Assembly (NCBI GenBank): GCA_030949945.1
Contig: JAUZRZ010000062.1
Location: forward strand, 1 to 64,000
Length of the DNA stretch: 64,000 nucleotides
Source of the DNA: Sulfurimonas sp.
GTDB taxonomy: Bacteria; Campylobacterota; Campylobacteria; Campylobacterales; Sulfurimonadaceae
Direction: 5' to 3'
A program made the translations under genes and the position numbers. This document shows positions 28,703-39,536 of this stretch, in pieces (the stretch's first letter is position 1; the number at the start of each line of letters is the position of its first letter). The notes under the pieces were generated by a model. That model was not told where the DNA came from. It worked only from the letters and a program-made list of their open reading frames with translations, and made no database searches.

Positions 28703-29881
28703 ATGACTGAAGAAATTGTAAAAACAGCATTAGCAAAAGTAATGTATCCAGGTTTTACTAAGGATATTGTAACTTTTGGTTTTGTAAAAGATATAAATAT
28801 TGATGGAACTACAGTAAACTTTACTGTAGATATTACATCAAATGCACCAGAAGTTGCACAAGAGATTAAAGATAAATCAGCAGAAGTACTAAAAGTTGCA
28901 GGAGCGACTACAGTTAACTGTAATATTCAAGCACCTGTAATACCTAAAGAGTCTTCATCTCAAGGGAAGAATATTGCACCACAAGTAAAAAACTTCTTGA
29001 TGGTAAGTTCAGGAAAAGGTGGAGTTGGAAAATCAACTACATCAGTAAATATCGCTATTGCCTTAGCTGCTCAAGGACTTAAAGTTGGTCTTTTAGATGC
29101 AGATATTTATGGTCCAAATATCCCTCGTATGGTTGGTTTAAACTGATGTTAAACCTGAAGTAACTGGAAATAAAGTACTACCTCTTAAAGCATATGGTAT
29201 TGAAATTATGTCTATGGGTTCACTTATGGATGAGGGTCAAGCTTTAATCTGGCGTGGGTCTATGATAATGAAAGCAATCTGAGCAGTTCTTGCGTGACAT
29301 TTTATGGTCAGAATTAGATGTTCTAGTTATTGATATGCCACCAGGAACTGGTGATGCTCAGCTTACTCTTGCTCAGTCTGTACCTGTTACAGCTGGTCTT
29401 ACAGTAACAACTCCACAAAGTGTTTCCTTAGATGACTCACGTCGTTCACTGGATATGTTTAAAAAATTAAATATTCCTATAGCTGGAATTGTTGAGAATA
29501 TGAGTGGATTTATCGCTCCAGATACTGGTGTTGAATATGATATTTTTGGTAAAGGAACATCCCAGCCAATGGCGGATGAGTTTGATACTAAAATAATCGC
29601 CGAAATTCCAATCGAGCCAGGTATTCGTACTGGTGGAGATGAAGGAAAACCTATTATATTTGCTAACCCAACTTCAGAGTCTGCAAAACGCTTTATCGCT
29701 GCTGCTGCTTCTGTTTGGGCAACAATTGAAGAGATTAATGCAAATGGTGGAGTTGATAACAAAGGTGTTCAGCCTACAACTCCTCCTGGTGTATCAGCTT
29801 GTTCAACTGCCTGCTCCAGCTAAAGAAGCTCCTGCAGCATCTAATGATGAAAGTTGTGGAACTGGATGTGGTTGTCACTAA
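28703..29881 (+). CDS. mrp: Mrp/ApbC Fe-S cluster carrier ATPase, three frameshifts
   Basis: An N-terminal MIP18-like domain (residues 1-85, [19 protein letters not shown]) is followed by a P-loop ATPase: deviant Walker [18 protein letters not shown] (about 100-116), [12 protein letters not shown], and [14 protein letters not shown]. The protein loads Fe-S clusters on apoproteins. Extra bases near 29143 (GGTTTAAACTGATG), 29278 and about 29812 split it; the last hides a C-terminal tail [25 protein letters not shown] with several cysteines. ATG 28703 has AAGGAAA upstream. Corrected length is about 392 residues. It lies downstream of thiC, itself an Fe-S enzyme. Confidence 0.93.
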
Positions 29882-29949
29882 GACAAGCCATCAATTGCCT
29901 TCTAGGTATAAAACTAAGCCATGATTATCACTTTTTGTATATTGGATTT

Positions 29950-31813
29950 TTATCTAAAGTTCTCCATCTCGCTCATCTCTTTTGTATATTCAACAATTTT
30001 ATTTCTACCTGTTGTTTTAGCAACATATAAAGCTGTATCAGCATATTTAATACATTTCCATATAGTATCACCATCTTCAGGAAATCTTGCAATTCCTATA
30101 CTTAATGTTTTATGGATAGTTTCACCATTACCAACTTCAAAAACAAGTGCTGCAAATGCTTGGTGAATCTTTTGAGCTACCTGTAGTGCTCCTTCTTTAC
30201 TGGCATTGTGAAGCATAATAATAAACTCTTCACCACCATATCGAATTGCTAAGTCAGCTTCTCTGATACTACCTAATAGAAGTTTACCAATCTCAACTAT
30301 AACCTTATCTCCAATATCATGCCCATAAGTATCATTAACCATTTTAAAGAAATCAACATCAAGCATCATAACACTATAAGAGTTTTTTTCACGAGTAGCT
30401 TGACTCATTAAAGTATCAATAAACTCTTCTAAAAACCTTCTGTTGTAGAGACCAGTCATCGCATCACGAAGAGAAGTGTCTCTAAGTTTAGACATTAAAA
30501 TTCTTACTCTCAATAACTGGTTTAGCCGCTTCAAGGTAGTTTCGTATATTTGATATTTTAGATGTTATTGCATTGATTTTGTCTTCTGAATTACTTGTAA
30601 TTGAAATTGCTGATAGAATTTTCTTCATTGATAGTAAAAGGGATACAAGTATAGTATTGTCCATTTGCATTACAATATTGGCATAAATTAACAAACTCTG
30701 AAGATATAACATCTGTTTTTGTCCTATGTGCACGACATAAATCTGCTCTTTTATCTACTTCATCATAACATATACTTGCGGTAGCATTACTAAAGATAAG
30801 TTTTCTACTGTTTTGTAGTGTATCAATTTCATAAAAGCTAAAACTCTCTACTTTAAACTTATTCGTAAGTATATCAATAATTCTATTATAGACTACCTCT
30901 TTTGAAGCATCCCTCTCAATAGTCTTTTTAAATTTATAAATATCAGACAACTCTCCAATAATCGTTTTTGCCTCATGAAGTGGATCTGAAGAGGAGACAC
31001 AGCCCTGAGGGATAAAGGTGGAGAGATTGTATTTTATATCACCAAATGTCTCTTGCATCTTTTTAAAGAGGGTATTGAGCTGTGTAACTATCTGCTTACC
31101 ATCACCGCTAACAGTTGTGCTAAACTCATGTGTAAAGTCTCCACTGTATGCTTTTGTAATTCCCTCTTGCATGTTTGAGAAAAGTTTCATATATGGTGTG
31201 ACATAGTGGTTAATTAGGATAAGTACAATAATTATAAAAAGAATATTTATTCCAAGTATTTTTAAAATAGTAAAAAATCCCAGCACTTCGCATACTAGTA
31301 ATATCAAACTCCATACTTATAGCACCGAGTGTATCCCCATTTTTAACATCATGACAGCTAATGCAGTTCGTTCCATTGTTGTACATTGAAGCCTTGTAAG
31401 GAATAGTTACACGCAGAAGGATTTTGTCTGTATGCTCACTAACTTCAGTTATCATCTCTCCAGTTGCTAAAACTTTAGTATCTATAGCATCTCTGAGTGT
31501 TTCGTTACTAAAGCCTTTTCCATACTGTTTTACAACATTATCCGAACGTACTATCCATACGGCATGAACATCATTATAGTTATTTGAAATTTGGTTAAGA
31601 AAGTATTGGCGTTTATCCATGATACCATTTACCATATGTGCAGTCAGACCATCTTTTACAACGGCTGCAGTCATGGAGGCTTTTCTCAATTGCACCTTTT
31701 ATACTATAGTCTCTAAAATTTAAAGAGACATTGATAATAGTAGCACCACCAAGGGCAAGTAGCATAAGGGTTACAATGAAAAGTAGTTTTGACTTTGTTT
31801 GCATGAGACTCAC
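29950..31813 (-). CDS. Diguanylate cyclase with periplasmic CxxCH (c-type heme) sensor domain, several frameshifts
   Basis: Four track pieces (31613-31813, 31210-31695, 30591-31307, 29950-30534) form one protein of about 620 residues. N-terminal TM helix (LLFIVTLMLLALGGATI), a periplasmic domain ending in CISCH (about 146-150) as a c-type heme attachment motif, a second TM helix (INILFIIIVLILI), HAMP-like region, a GAF-like region with several cysteines, then a GGDEF domain with RYGGEEF near 527 and DALTGLYNRR-like DAMTGLYNRRFL. The intact GGEEF signature predicts c-di-GMP synthesis, likely gated by redox, O2 or NO at the heme. Start GTG 31813 or ATG 31804. Confidence 0.85.
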
Positions 31814-31915
31814 TTTATAGTTAGATTTCTTATAGTAAGATTTCTATTAATTAATCTTCTATAATAACAAAGAAAATCTAAAGATAGAGTGAAATATTAA
31901 AAATATAAGTAAATA

Positions 31916-33728
31916 TTATTCTACTGTTACACTTTTGGCTAAATTTCGTGGCATATCTACATCATTACCAAGTCTAACTGAAATCTCTAAAGAAAAAGTT
32001 GAAGAACAACCATCATCTCAAAAAACTCTAACATATAGTGACTACACTCATTAATTTTAATAAAATCATCCGCTTTATCAAAACCTGAGGAGCTAATTGC
32101 ACAGATAGTACTGTCTCTAGCACTTAACTCTTCGACATTTGACTTTGCTTTTTCATAGAGTAAATGTTTTGGAAGGAGGGCAATAGTGAAAAGTTCAGGG
32201 TCAGCGAGTGCAATAGGTCCATGTTTCATCTCTCCACTAGGATAACCCTCAGCATGAAGATAGGAAATCTCTTTGAGTTTTAAGGCACCCTCTAAGGCTA
32301 AAGGATAAAAAACATCTCGACCAATAAAGAAAAAACCATGACCATGTAAGTAGCGTTTTGAGAGTCTTTTTATCTTCTCATGCATATCATCATCAACCTT
32401 AACAGATGCAGGTATTTCTCTAAGAAGTTTAATCTGTTTGGCTATATCTTGAGGAGTTAAGTGAGCTATTATGTTTTGCAAGATAGAGTGCTAACATCCA
32501 AAACAGAGTTACCTGTGTTGCAAAAGCTTTGGTTGAAGCAACACCTTTTTCAACTCCAGCACGGGTTAAAACGCAAGCATCAGCTAAACGAACCATCGAA
32601 GAGTTGTCTACATTACAGATAACAAGTGTTTTTAATCCTGCAGCTTTAGCCATCTTGAGTGTTTCAAGTGTATCTGCAGTCTCCCCACTTTGAGAGATAA
32701 CTACAAAGAGTGTATCTTTTGTCATTATTGGATTTCTATATCTAAACTCAGATGCTACTTCAATAGTTGTTTTTATCTTTGCATAACGTTCAAAAAGATA
32801 TGAGGCTGTAAGGGCAGAGTGATAAGAAGTTCCACAAGCACAAAGTTTTATCTCTTTAATACCATCAAAGAGTGAGTCCTCAAGTTCATCAAATAAAATT
32901 TCATCATCACTAAGACGACCAAGAAGTGTATCTGCGATAACACTACTTTGTTCATAAATCTCTTTTTCCATAAAAAAACGAAAACCATCTTTTTGTGCAG
33001 AGAGTTTATTTGTTGAGAGTTTTACAAATTGTGCTTCTTTTTTTATATCATCCTTATCAAAAATAGCTAACTCTGTAGGTGTTACATAACCGTAGTCTCC
33101 ATCTTCAAAATAATTTACATCAGAGCACTGCCCAATAAGTGGAGTATCTGAAGAAGCAAAATATTTTTCATTTTCAGCATTGATACCTACAAGCATTGGC
33201 GAACCATGTTTTGCAAAAAAGATGGTTTCACTCTCTCCTTTGTCACAAGGAGAGTTGCATAAGCACCTTGAAGTTGAGAGATGGTTTTTTTAAAAGCTTC
33301 AAAGGCAGAGTCAGCAGTTTTGAGGTTTTTTTCAAACTGATGGACTATTACCTCTGTATCTGTTTGGCTTAAAAAAACTACTCCATCGGCTATAAGCTCT
33401 TTTTTTAACTCAGCATAATTTTCTATGATACCGTTATGAACAACATAAGACTCACTTCCTATATGAGGATGAGCATTGAGTTCAGTTGGTTTTCCATGTG
33501 TTGCCCATCTAGTATGACCAATACCAATAGCAAAACCTTGCGATATATAATTTTTGTTTTCTCTTCTAAGTTTACAAGTTTACCTATAGCTTTAAAACTA
33601 TCAAATTTACCATTTTGTAGTACTGCTATCCCAGCTGAATCATAACCACGATATTCAAGCTCTTTAAGCCCGCTTAGTAGTATCTCTTTAGAGTTCTTTT
33701 TCCCTAGGTATCCAACTATTCCACACAT
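31916..33728 (-). CDS. glmS: Glutamine-fructose-6-phosphate aminotransferase GlmS, several frameshifts
   Basis: GlmS makes glucosamine-6-phosphate for peptidoglycan and LPS. The N-terminal glutaminase begins [11 protein letters not shown] with nucleophile Cys2 and [11 protein letters not shown]. Two SIS isomerase domains follow: [51 protein letters not shown], and in the second [39 protein letters not shown]. The conserved ending, [11 protein letters not shown], lies in a third frame, with TAA at 31918-31916. Corrected length is about 604 residues. Its ATG overlaps the 3' end of glnD by 13 bases, so no leader exists for a glmS ribozyme. Confidence 0.94.
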
Positions 33729-36267
33729 ATAAAATCCTTATTTGTTAACATATCATATATTAGTTGGGTATTATTACATATCTCACTCTGTTTATCCATT
33801 AAAAAGCTGTCTCTTACCTTGTATTTACTCGAATGTATCTTTGCTGTAACAATATTTATATCTAAAACATCAAAACAGTGCATAACATAAGCTAGTAATC
33901 CATTTTGGTTTTTTGTGTGTATAAGTATTTCTGCATGTGTTAAAGAGTGCTCAAAGTCTATACTAATTTCATCCCTTCTTATCACTACATCTTTAAACTT
34001 AGTCTCTTTACTCATATCAAACGCAGCAGCTATTTTATCTTCTACTAAAAAAATCTCACTCTCATCAATCTTTTGAATAAACTCTATTTTAAAATATTTT
34101 ATATCATCAAAGAGAGTAGTGATTTCCATACTTGCAACACTAATATGAGAGAGAGACGCAAGTAAATAGCCAAGGTTTAGAGGAATTTTTCTATATATTT
34201 CAATAGTTAAAGAGTCTTTATTTGTTACTGTAAAACTATACTCTTTTGTTTGACGTGCTTTTTGTGCTACTTCAATGATGTCTTGAGGGGAGCGTTTGAA
34301 AAAGAAAAGATTTGATTCTATGTTGAGTATCTTTTTTTGTAATGCCACGAGGAAGTTGTGTAAAAGTAGAAAGGTTTTGAACTCGTTTTTCTATTATGAG
34401 ACGTTTTTTAGCATCTGTAATTCTATGTCTGTTTTGAGCCACTTCAAGGGCACTTTTATATAAATCAAAAAGAAGTTTAGAGTTAAATGAGTTATATGTC
34501 TCTCCTCCTACTCCATTAATGTCAGCATAAGTTAAAATGTATAGCATATTGAGATTTTTTATATCTCCAAGCTTAGACATAAACCTATAGAGTGTTTTTT
34601 CATTATATATATTCTCTTTAAAAGCAACATTACTCATAAGTATATGGTGTTTGACAAGGATAACAGCTCTCTCTTGCATCTCTTGACTCATATGCATCTG
34701 TTTGAGAAAAGGGATAATGAGTTTAGCTCCAACCTCTGAGTGATCTTGTTTTCTTCCCTTACCAGTATCGTGAAAAAGTGTAGTGATCTTTACAATGAGT
34801 TTTTCATCTTCACTAAGCTCATCATGAAGTAGTTCAATAAAAGTTTCTTTTATATTTTCAAGTGATTTTATGCACTCAAGTGAGTGAATATCTACAGGGT
34901 AGTGGTGGTACCCATCAAACTGAGGCATATGAAGTACTTTTCTAAAGTTACCAAAAAGTTCGTGAAGAATCCCTGCATCATAAAATAGTTTTAAAAAACA
35001 GTAAGTATGTCTTCTCTTGAGAAGTTGTTTAAGTAGAGCATAAGTACTTTGACTCAAGGGGTGTGAAATTTTACTGTATGTTAGATTTGATAATACCCCA
35101 GAGTCAAATTTATAGTTTTTATCTTCAAGTGTGAGGAGAAGTTTTAAGAGTTCATTATTGTGATGAATTTTTTGTTTATATGAAATATAGACACGACCTC
35201 CAAATGTATAAAGTCCTTTAGCTATACGACTTTGTCTTAGTTTTGTTATCATTTTTTCATCATAGAGATAGGGTCTAATCATTTTTTTTGTAAATATACG
35301 GGTAAAGTTGTCTATTCTCCAACCTGCTGCAATGACCTTTGTGGCAAGTTTTATCTGGTCTTTAAATCCAAGCATCTTAGCAACACTAGGAATATACTCT
35401 AGTCGGAGTGTGTCTTCTTGCTTATTTGTGATGAGATGCAAGGCACTTCTCACTCGAAACATCAACTCCAAAGAGATTCTAAACTCTTTGTATGAGGCTT
35501 CACTATAGACGACACCAACAAGTTCTTTGATGTTGTCAACACCATAAATAGTATGTGCAATCCAATACAGAAGTTGTGTATCACGAAGTCCCCCAACACT
35601 CTCTTTTATATTTGGCTCCATTGAGATAGGATACTTTTTACGGCGAACTTGAGCCTCTTGTACTTTAGCAATCAAAAATTCTTTTTGATTATGGAGTCTT
35701 ATTTTTGTGAGTTGTCGCTGTGTTTCTTGCCAAGTAAAGGCAGAGCCGATGATAAGACGCGACTCCATTAAAGAGGTGCGAATCGTTTGGTCTTCATTTG
35801 CTGCACGGAAAAAGATCGCTAGTTTCATGTACACGATGACCTAGTTTTAAACCAGCATCAAGGGCGAGATAAAACAGTTTTTCTATGATGAGTTTAACAT
35901 TGTAACCCTCTATATCCTCATAGACTATGAGTAGGTCAATATCACTATGAACACAGAGTTGTTCACGTCCATAACTACCAAGTGCAACAATAGCAACAGG
36001 AATAGAACTTCTCATTGGCAAATAGTCACCAAAAAGACGTCGCAGTACTGTTTTATACATAAGTGATATTATAGAATCTAGTTTTTTGGTGTGTTGTACA
36101 AGAAAATCTTTTCCTTGATTTCTTTCAAACAAAAAAGGAAGAGACTCTTTATACTCATTAATGTAGCGTTTAAAAAGCTTACTGAGTTCAAAGTCAGTTG
36201 CATTTGTACCAATAATATTTTCAATCTCAGGGGTAGGTTCATATCTTAATTCTCTTTTAAGTGTCAA
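33716..36267 (-). CDS. glnD: PII uridylyltransferase/uridylyl-removing enzyme GlnD, two frameshifts
   Basis: GlnD senses glutamine and modifies PII proteins. ORFs 35794-36267, 34272-35834 and 33716-34348 combine to about 850 residues. Domain order: nucleotidyltransferase with [17 protein letters not shown] (about 98-114), a helical linker, an HD domain with [11 protein letters not shown] and [17 protein letters not shown], and two C-terminal ACT domains ([35 protein letters not shown]). The start is TTG 36267 ([10 protein letters not shown]) with a weak ribosome-binding site. Shifts lie near 35815 and 34335. Coupling to glmS links nitrogen status to glutamine-consuming amino-sugar synthesis. 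Confidence 0.93.
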
Positions 36268-36353
36268 AGCACTTATATATTTTGCTTATTATAGTATAGT
36301 TATTCTAAACACGATATAATCTGAAAAATTTAATGAATTTAATGGAATGAAAT

Positions 36354-36641
36354 ATGACAATAACAAAAAGTGTAACATTTATAGCAAAAAAAGGCAGTGA
36401 AGAAAAAATGAAAGAGCTACTATCTGCCATGGTAATTCCGAGTAAGGCAGAAGATGGATGTCTTTTTTATGAAATATTTCAGTATGAAAAAGAACCACAA
36501 CGTTTTATGGCAGTAGAGACTTGGGAGAATGAAGCGGCACTAGATGGACATAAAGCTTCAGCTCATTATAGTGTTTACAAGTCAAGTTATGAGCCATACT
36601 GTGATGATAAGTACAGTGATGAACTAGAAGTTTTAGGTTAG
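36354..36641 (+). CDS. ABM-domain protein (YgiN/LsrG-like fold)
   Basis: An intact 95-residue protein with the dimeric alpha/beta barrel of the antibiotic-biosynthesis monooxygenase family: KSVTFIAKKGSEEKMKELLSAM, GCLFYEIFQYEKEPQRFMAVETWENEAALDGHKAS. Members include quinol monooxygenase YgiN and the phospho-AI-2 isomerase LsrG. Fold is clear; activity is not. It is four bases upstream of a class II aldolase gene and two genes from an LsrK homolog, which makes an LsrG-like role worth testing. TATAAT at 36315-36320 is a likely minus-10 box. Confidence 0.8.
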   Translation: MTITKSVTFIAKKGSEEKMKELLSAMVIPSKAEDGCLFYEIFQYEKEPQRFMAVETWENEAALDGHKASAHYSVYKSSYEPYCDDKYSDELEVLG

Positions 36642-36645
36642 TAGG

Positions 36646-37821
36646 ATGAAGAATTTATTTGATAGTCAAAAAGCTAAAACATGTACGAATGACTTAGACC
36701 TTAGAGTATATACTTCAAATCTTTTAGGTCAAAGTGATGAGTTAGTCCTCCATGGTGGGGGGAATACTTCTGTAAAAACAATAATTGATGGTGAAGAGAT
36801 ACTTCTTGTTAAAGGGAGTGGTTGGGATTTAGTTAGTATACAGCCCAAAGGTTTTGCTCCAGTGAAGATGAAAACTCTTTTGGAGATGGCAAAGCTAGAG
36901 AGTCTGAGTGATAGTGATATGGTAAGTGGACAAAAAGCAGCGATGATAGATAAAACTGCTCCAAACCCGTCAGTTGAAGCGATACTCCATGCACTTATTC
37001 CTTATAAGTTTGTTGATCATACCCATGCGGATGCTGTTGTTACTATTTCAAACTCGAAGAATGGTTTAAGAGATATAAAAAAAGTTTTTCCAAATTTTCT
37101 TGTAGTTGATTATGTAATGCCAGGATTTATTTTAGCACATACTATTTATGAGATGACTAAAGATTTAGACTGGTCGAGTATTGATGGGATAATTTTGCAT
37201 AATCATGGGATTTTTACTTTTGATAATGATGCAAAAGAGTCGTATGAAAAAATGATAGAAGCAGTATCTCAAGCAGAGGTTTTTTTAGCACAAAATGCTA
37301 ACCTTCACATATCAAGTTCGTACTCATCAAGTAAATGTGATATGCAAAAGATAGTAGAGGTACTCTCAAAAGCCAAAGGGTATAAGGTGTCACTCAATAT
37401 AAATCAGTCTCCATTAGCGAACTACTATGCTTCACAGGAAAATTTACGTGAGTTTGCTTCTCGTGGTGTTTTAACACCTGAGCATATAATTAGAACTAAA
37501 AGAGTACCTCTTATTATGGAAGATACTGATTTAGAAGCTGGTGTTGAGAAATATATGAAAGAGTATGAGGCATACTTTAAAGAGTTTGCAGATGATGAGG
37601 TGATGTTAAACGCAGCACCAAACTATATGGTCATAAAAAACACAGCTGTTATTAGTTTTGGTAAAACTCCAAAAGAAGCAAATATTGTGAATGATATAGT
37701 TGAACATACTATGAGAGCAGTACTTAGAGCTGACAAGCTTGGTGGATATAAAAGTATAAGTGTAGCAGATAGTTTTGCTATGGAGTACTGGGAACTCGAA
37801 CAGGCTAAGATAACAAAATAG
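36646..37821 (+). CDS. Class II aldolase/adducin-domain protein, 391 aa
   Basis: Resembles the aldolase half of bifunctional aldolase/short-chain dehydrogenases and rhamnulose-1-phosphate aldolases: DLRVYTSNLLGQSDELVLHGGGNTSVK at the N terminus, LLVKGSGWDL, APNPSVEAILHALIPYKFVDHTHADAV (metal-binding His pair HTH near 125), and IILHNHGIFTF (third metal His). The usual C-terminal dehydrogenase domain is absent. Such enzymes split a phosphorylated sugar or deoxysugar into dihydroxyacetone phosphate and an aldehyde. Its place between an ABM protein and a sugar kinase suggests a kinase-then-aldolase pathway. The substrate is not identifiable. Confidence 0.88.
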   Translation: MKNLFDSQKAKTCTNDLDLRVYTSNLLGQSDELVLHGGGNTSVKTIIDGEEILLVKGSGWDLVSIQPKGFAPVKMKTLLEMAKLESLSDSDMVSGQKAAMIDKTAPNPSVEAILHALIPYKFVDHTHADAVVTISNSKNGLRDIKKVFPNFLVVDYVMPGFILAHTIYEMTKDLDWSSIDGIILHNHGIFTFDNDAKESYEKMIEAVSQAEVFLAQNANLHISSSYSSSKCDMQKIVEVLSKAKGYKVSLNINQSPLANYYASQENLREFASRGVLTPEHIIRTKRVPLIMEDTDLEAGVEKYMKEYEAYFKEFADDEVMLNAAPNYMVIKNTAVISFGKTPKEANIVNDIVEHTMRAVLRADKLGGYKSISVADSFAMEYWELEQAKITK

Positions 37822-37847
37822 TATTTTGATTTGAGTAACAACATACC

Positions 37848-37920
37848 GCCTACGTAAAGATACTTTGAGAGGACAAATCCTCCCTCTGGTCTGAGCCTCT
37901 AAAAGTATCTTTACTACGGC
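37848..37920 (+). promoter_or_regulatory. Long imperfect inverted repeat between the aldolase and kinase genes
   Basis: The arms are GCCTACGTAAAGATACTTTGAGAGG (shown here by ends only: 37848-37872) and 37896-37920, which pair nearly throughout; the core GTAAAGATACTTT/AAAGTATCTTTAC is perfect. The loop can form a smaller GAGGA-CAAA-TCCTC hairpin that competes with the outer stem. It lies 43 bases before the kinase ATG. It could be an RNA regulatory structure, a terminator/attenuator or a short palindromic element. Confidence 0.6.
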
Positions 37921-37962
37921 TACATTTTCTACAAATTGAATTATTTTATATGGAACAAACTA

Positions 37963-39536
37963 ATGAATGAAACAAAATACTTACTAGCAATAGATGCAGG
38001 AACAGGAAGTATTCGTGCTGTTGTTTTTGATACTAAGGGTAACCAGATAGCCGTGAGTCAAAAAGAGTGGACACATCTTGAAGAAAGAGGGTGTTTCAAA
38101 CTCTATGAGTTTTGATTATGAGAAAAATTATCTACTTGTTTGTGCTTGTATAAAAGAGTCTATTGCTGATGCAGGAATAAACGCAGAGGATATACTCGGA
38201 CTTAGTGCTACAAGTATGCGTGAGGGCATTGTACTCTACGATAAAGATGGTAGAGAACTCTGGGCTGTTGCAAATGTCGATGCTCGTGCAGGTAAAGAAG
38301 TGAAGTATTTAAAAGAGAACTTTTCTGGTGTTGAAGAGGAGTTTTATGCTTGGAGTGGTCAAACTTTTGCTCTTGGAGCATTACCTCGAATACTATGGCT
38401 CAAAAATAATCGTCCTGAAGTTTATGAAAAGGTAGCCACTCTCTCAATGATAGGAGATTGGATTTTAGCAAAACTGAGTGGAGTAATCGCTACTGACCCT
38501 AGCAATGGGGGAACAACTGGTGTTTTTTCTTTAAGTAAACGTGACTGGGATAAGAGTATGGCTACAAAAGTAGGTCTCAAAGATGATATTTTCCCTTCTG
38601 TGCTAGAAGTGGGTGAAGTAATGGGATTTGTATCTGAGAGAGCTTCAAAAGAGACAGGTCTGAGTCAAAGTACAAAAGTAGTTATGGGTGGTGGTGATGT
38701 ACAACTCGGTTCTGCTGGACTAGGAGTTGTAAAATCTGGGGACGTAGCTATTTTAGGTGGTTCATTTTGGCAACAAGTTGTAAATATACCAAAAGAGATA
38801 AAGCCTCCAAAAGATATGAGTATTCGTGTAAATCCGCATGTGATTTCTACTCTTTCTCAAGCAGAAGGAATTAGTTTTTTTAGTGGTTTAGTTATGCGAT
38901 GGTTTAGAGATGCATTTTGTGATATGGAAAAACTTGAAGCACAAAAAAGAGAGATGAATGTTTATGCTCTTTTAGAAGAAAAAGCAAAAGAAGTTCCTGT
39001 CGGCTCTTACGGGATATTACCAATATTTTCTGACTCAATGAAATATGGAAAATGGTATCACTCAGCACCGAGTTTTTTAAACTTAACTTTAGATGCAAGT
39101 ATCTCTAACCGTGCGAGTATGTTTAGAAGTTTAGAAGAAAACGCAGCGATAGTCTCTAGTATAAATTTAGAAAAGATAAAAGAGTTTAGTGGTATTGAAA
39201 TCAAAGAGATAGTTTTTGGTGGTGGAGCTAGTCGTGGTGGTTTATGGTCTCAGATACTTGCAGATGTGACAGGCTATCGAGTCAAAGTCCCTAAAGTTAC
39301 AGAAGCAACAGCTCTAGGTGCAGCAATGGCTGCTGGAGTTGGATGCGGAATTTATGCAGACTTAGAGAGTGCTGCCCATGAGTTGGTACGATGGGATAAA
39401 AGTTATGAGCCAAATATGACAAAATAAAAAAATATACGATGCTATAAAAATAAAATGGCAAAAAGCTTATGAAATGCAGTTAAAGCTAGTAGATGAAAAT
39501 ATTACGACTAGTATGTGGAAGGCACCTGGATTATAA
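37963..39536 (+). CDS. Autoinducer-2 kinase (LsrK) homolog of the FGGY family, two frameshifts
   Basis: The start [20 protein letters not shown] (ATG 37963) shifts at about 38090 into ORF 38078-39427, and the end shifts again at about 39427 into [26 protein letters not shown] with TAA 39534-39536. Corrected length is about 523 residues. From memory of E. coli LsrK, similarity runs end to end: [12 protein letters not shown]-like phosphate loop, [57 protein letters not shown], and the terminal TTSxWKAPGL. That favours AI-2 (DPD) phosphorylation over generic sugar kinases. No lsrACDB, lsrR or lsrF is in the window. Confidence 0.85.

Noticed and set aside
33716-33728. glmS ribozyme upstream of glmS
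   Set aside because: glmS starts inside the glnD 3' end, leaving no leader for a ribozyme core.
37848-37920. Integron attC site
   Set aside because: No paired RYYYAAC/GTTRRRY core sites at the ends and no integrase or cassette array nearby.
36354-39536. A full Lsr AI-2 uptake system
   Set aside because: No lsrB, lsrACD, lsrR or lsrF homolog is in the window; only kinase, aldolase and ABM genes are present.
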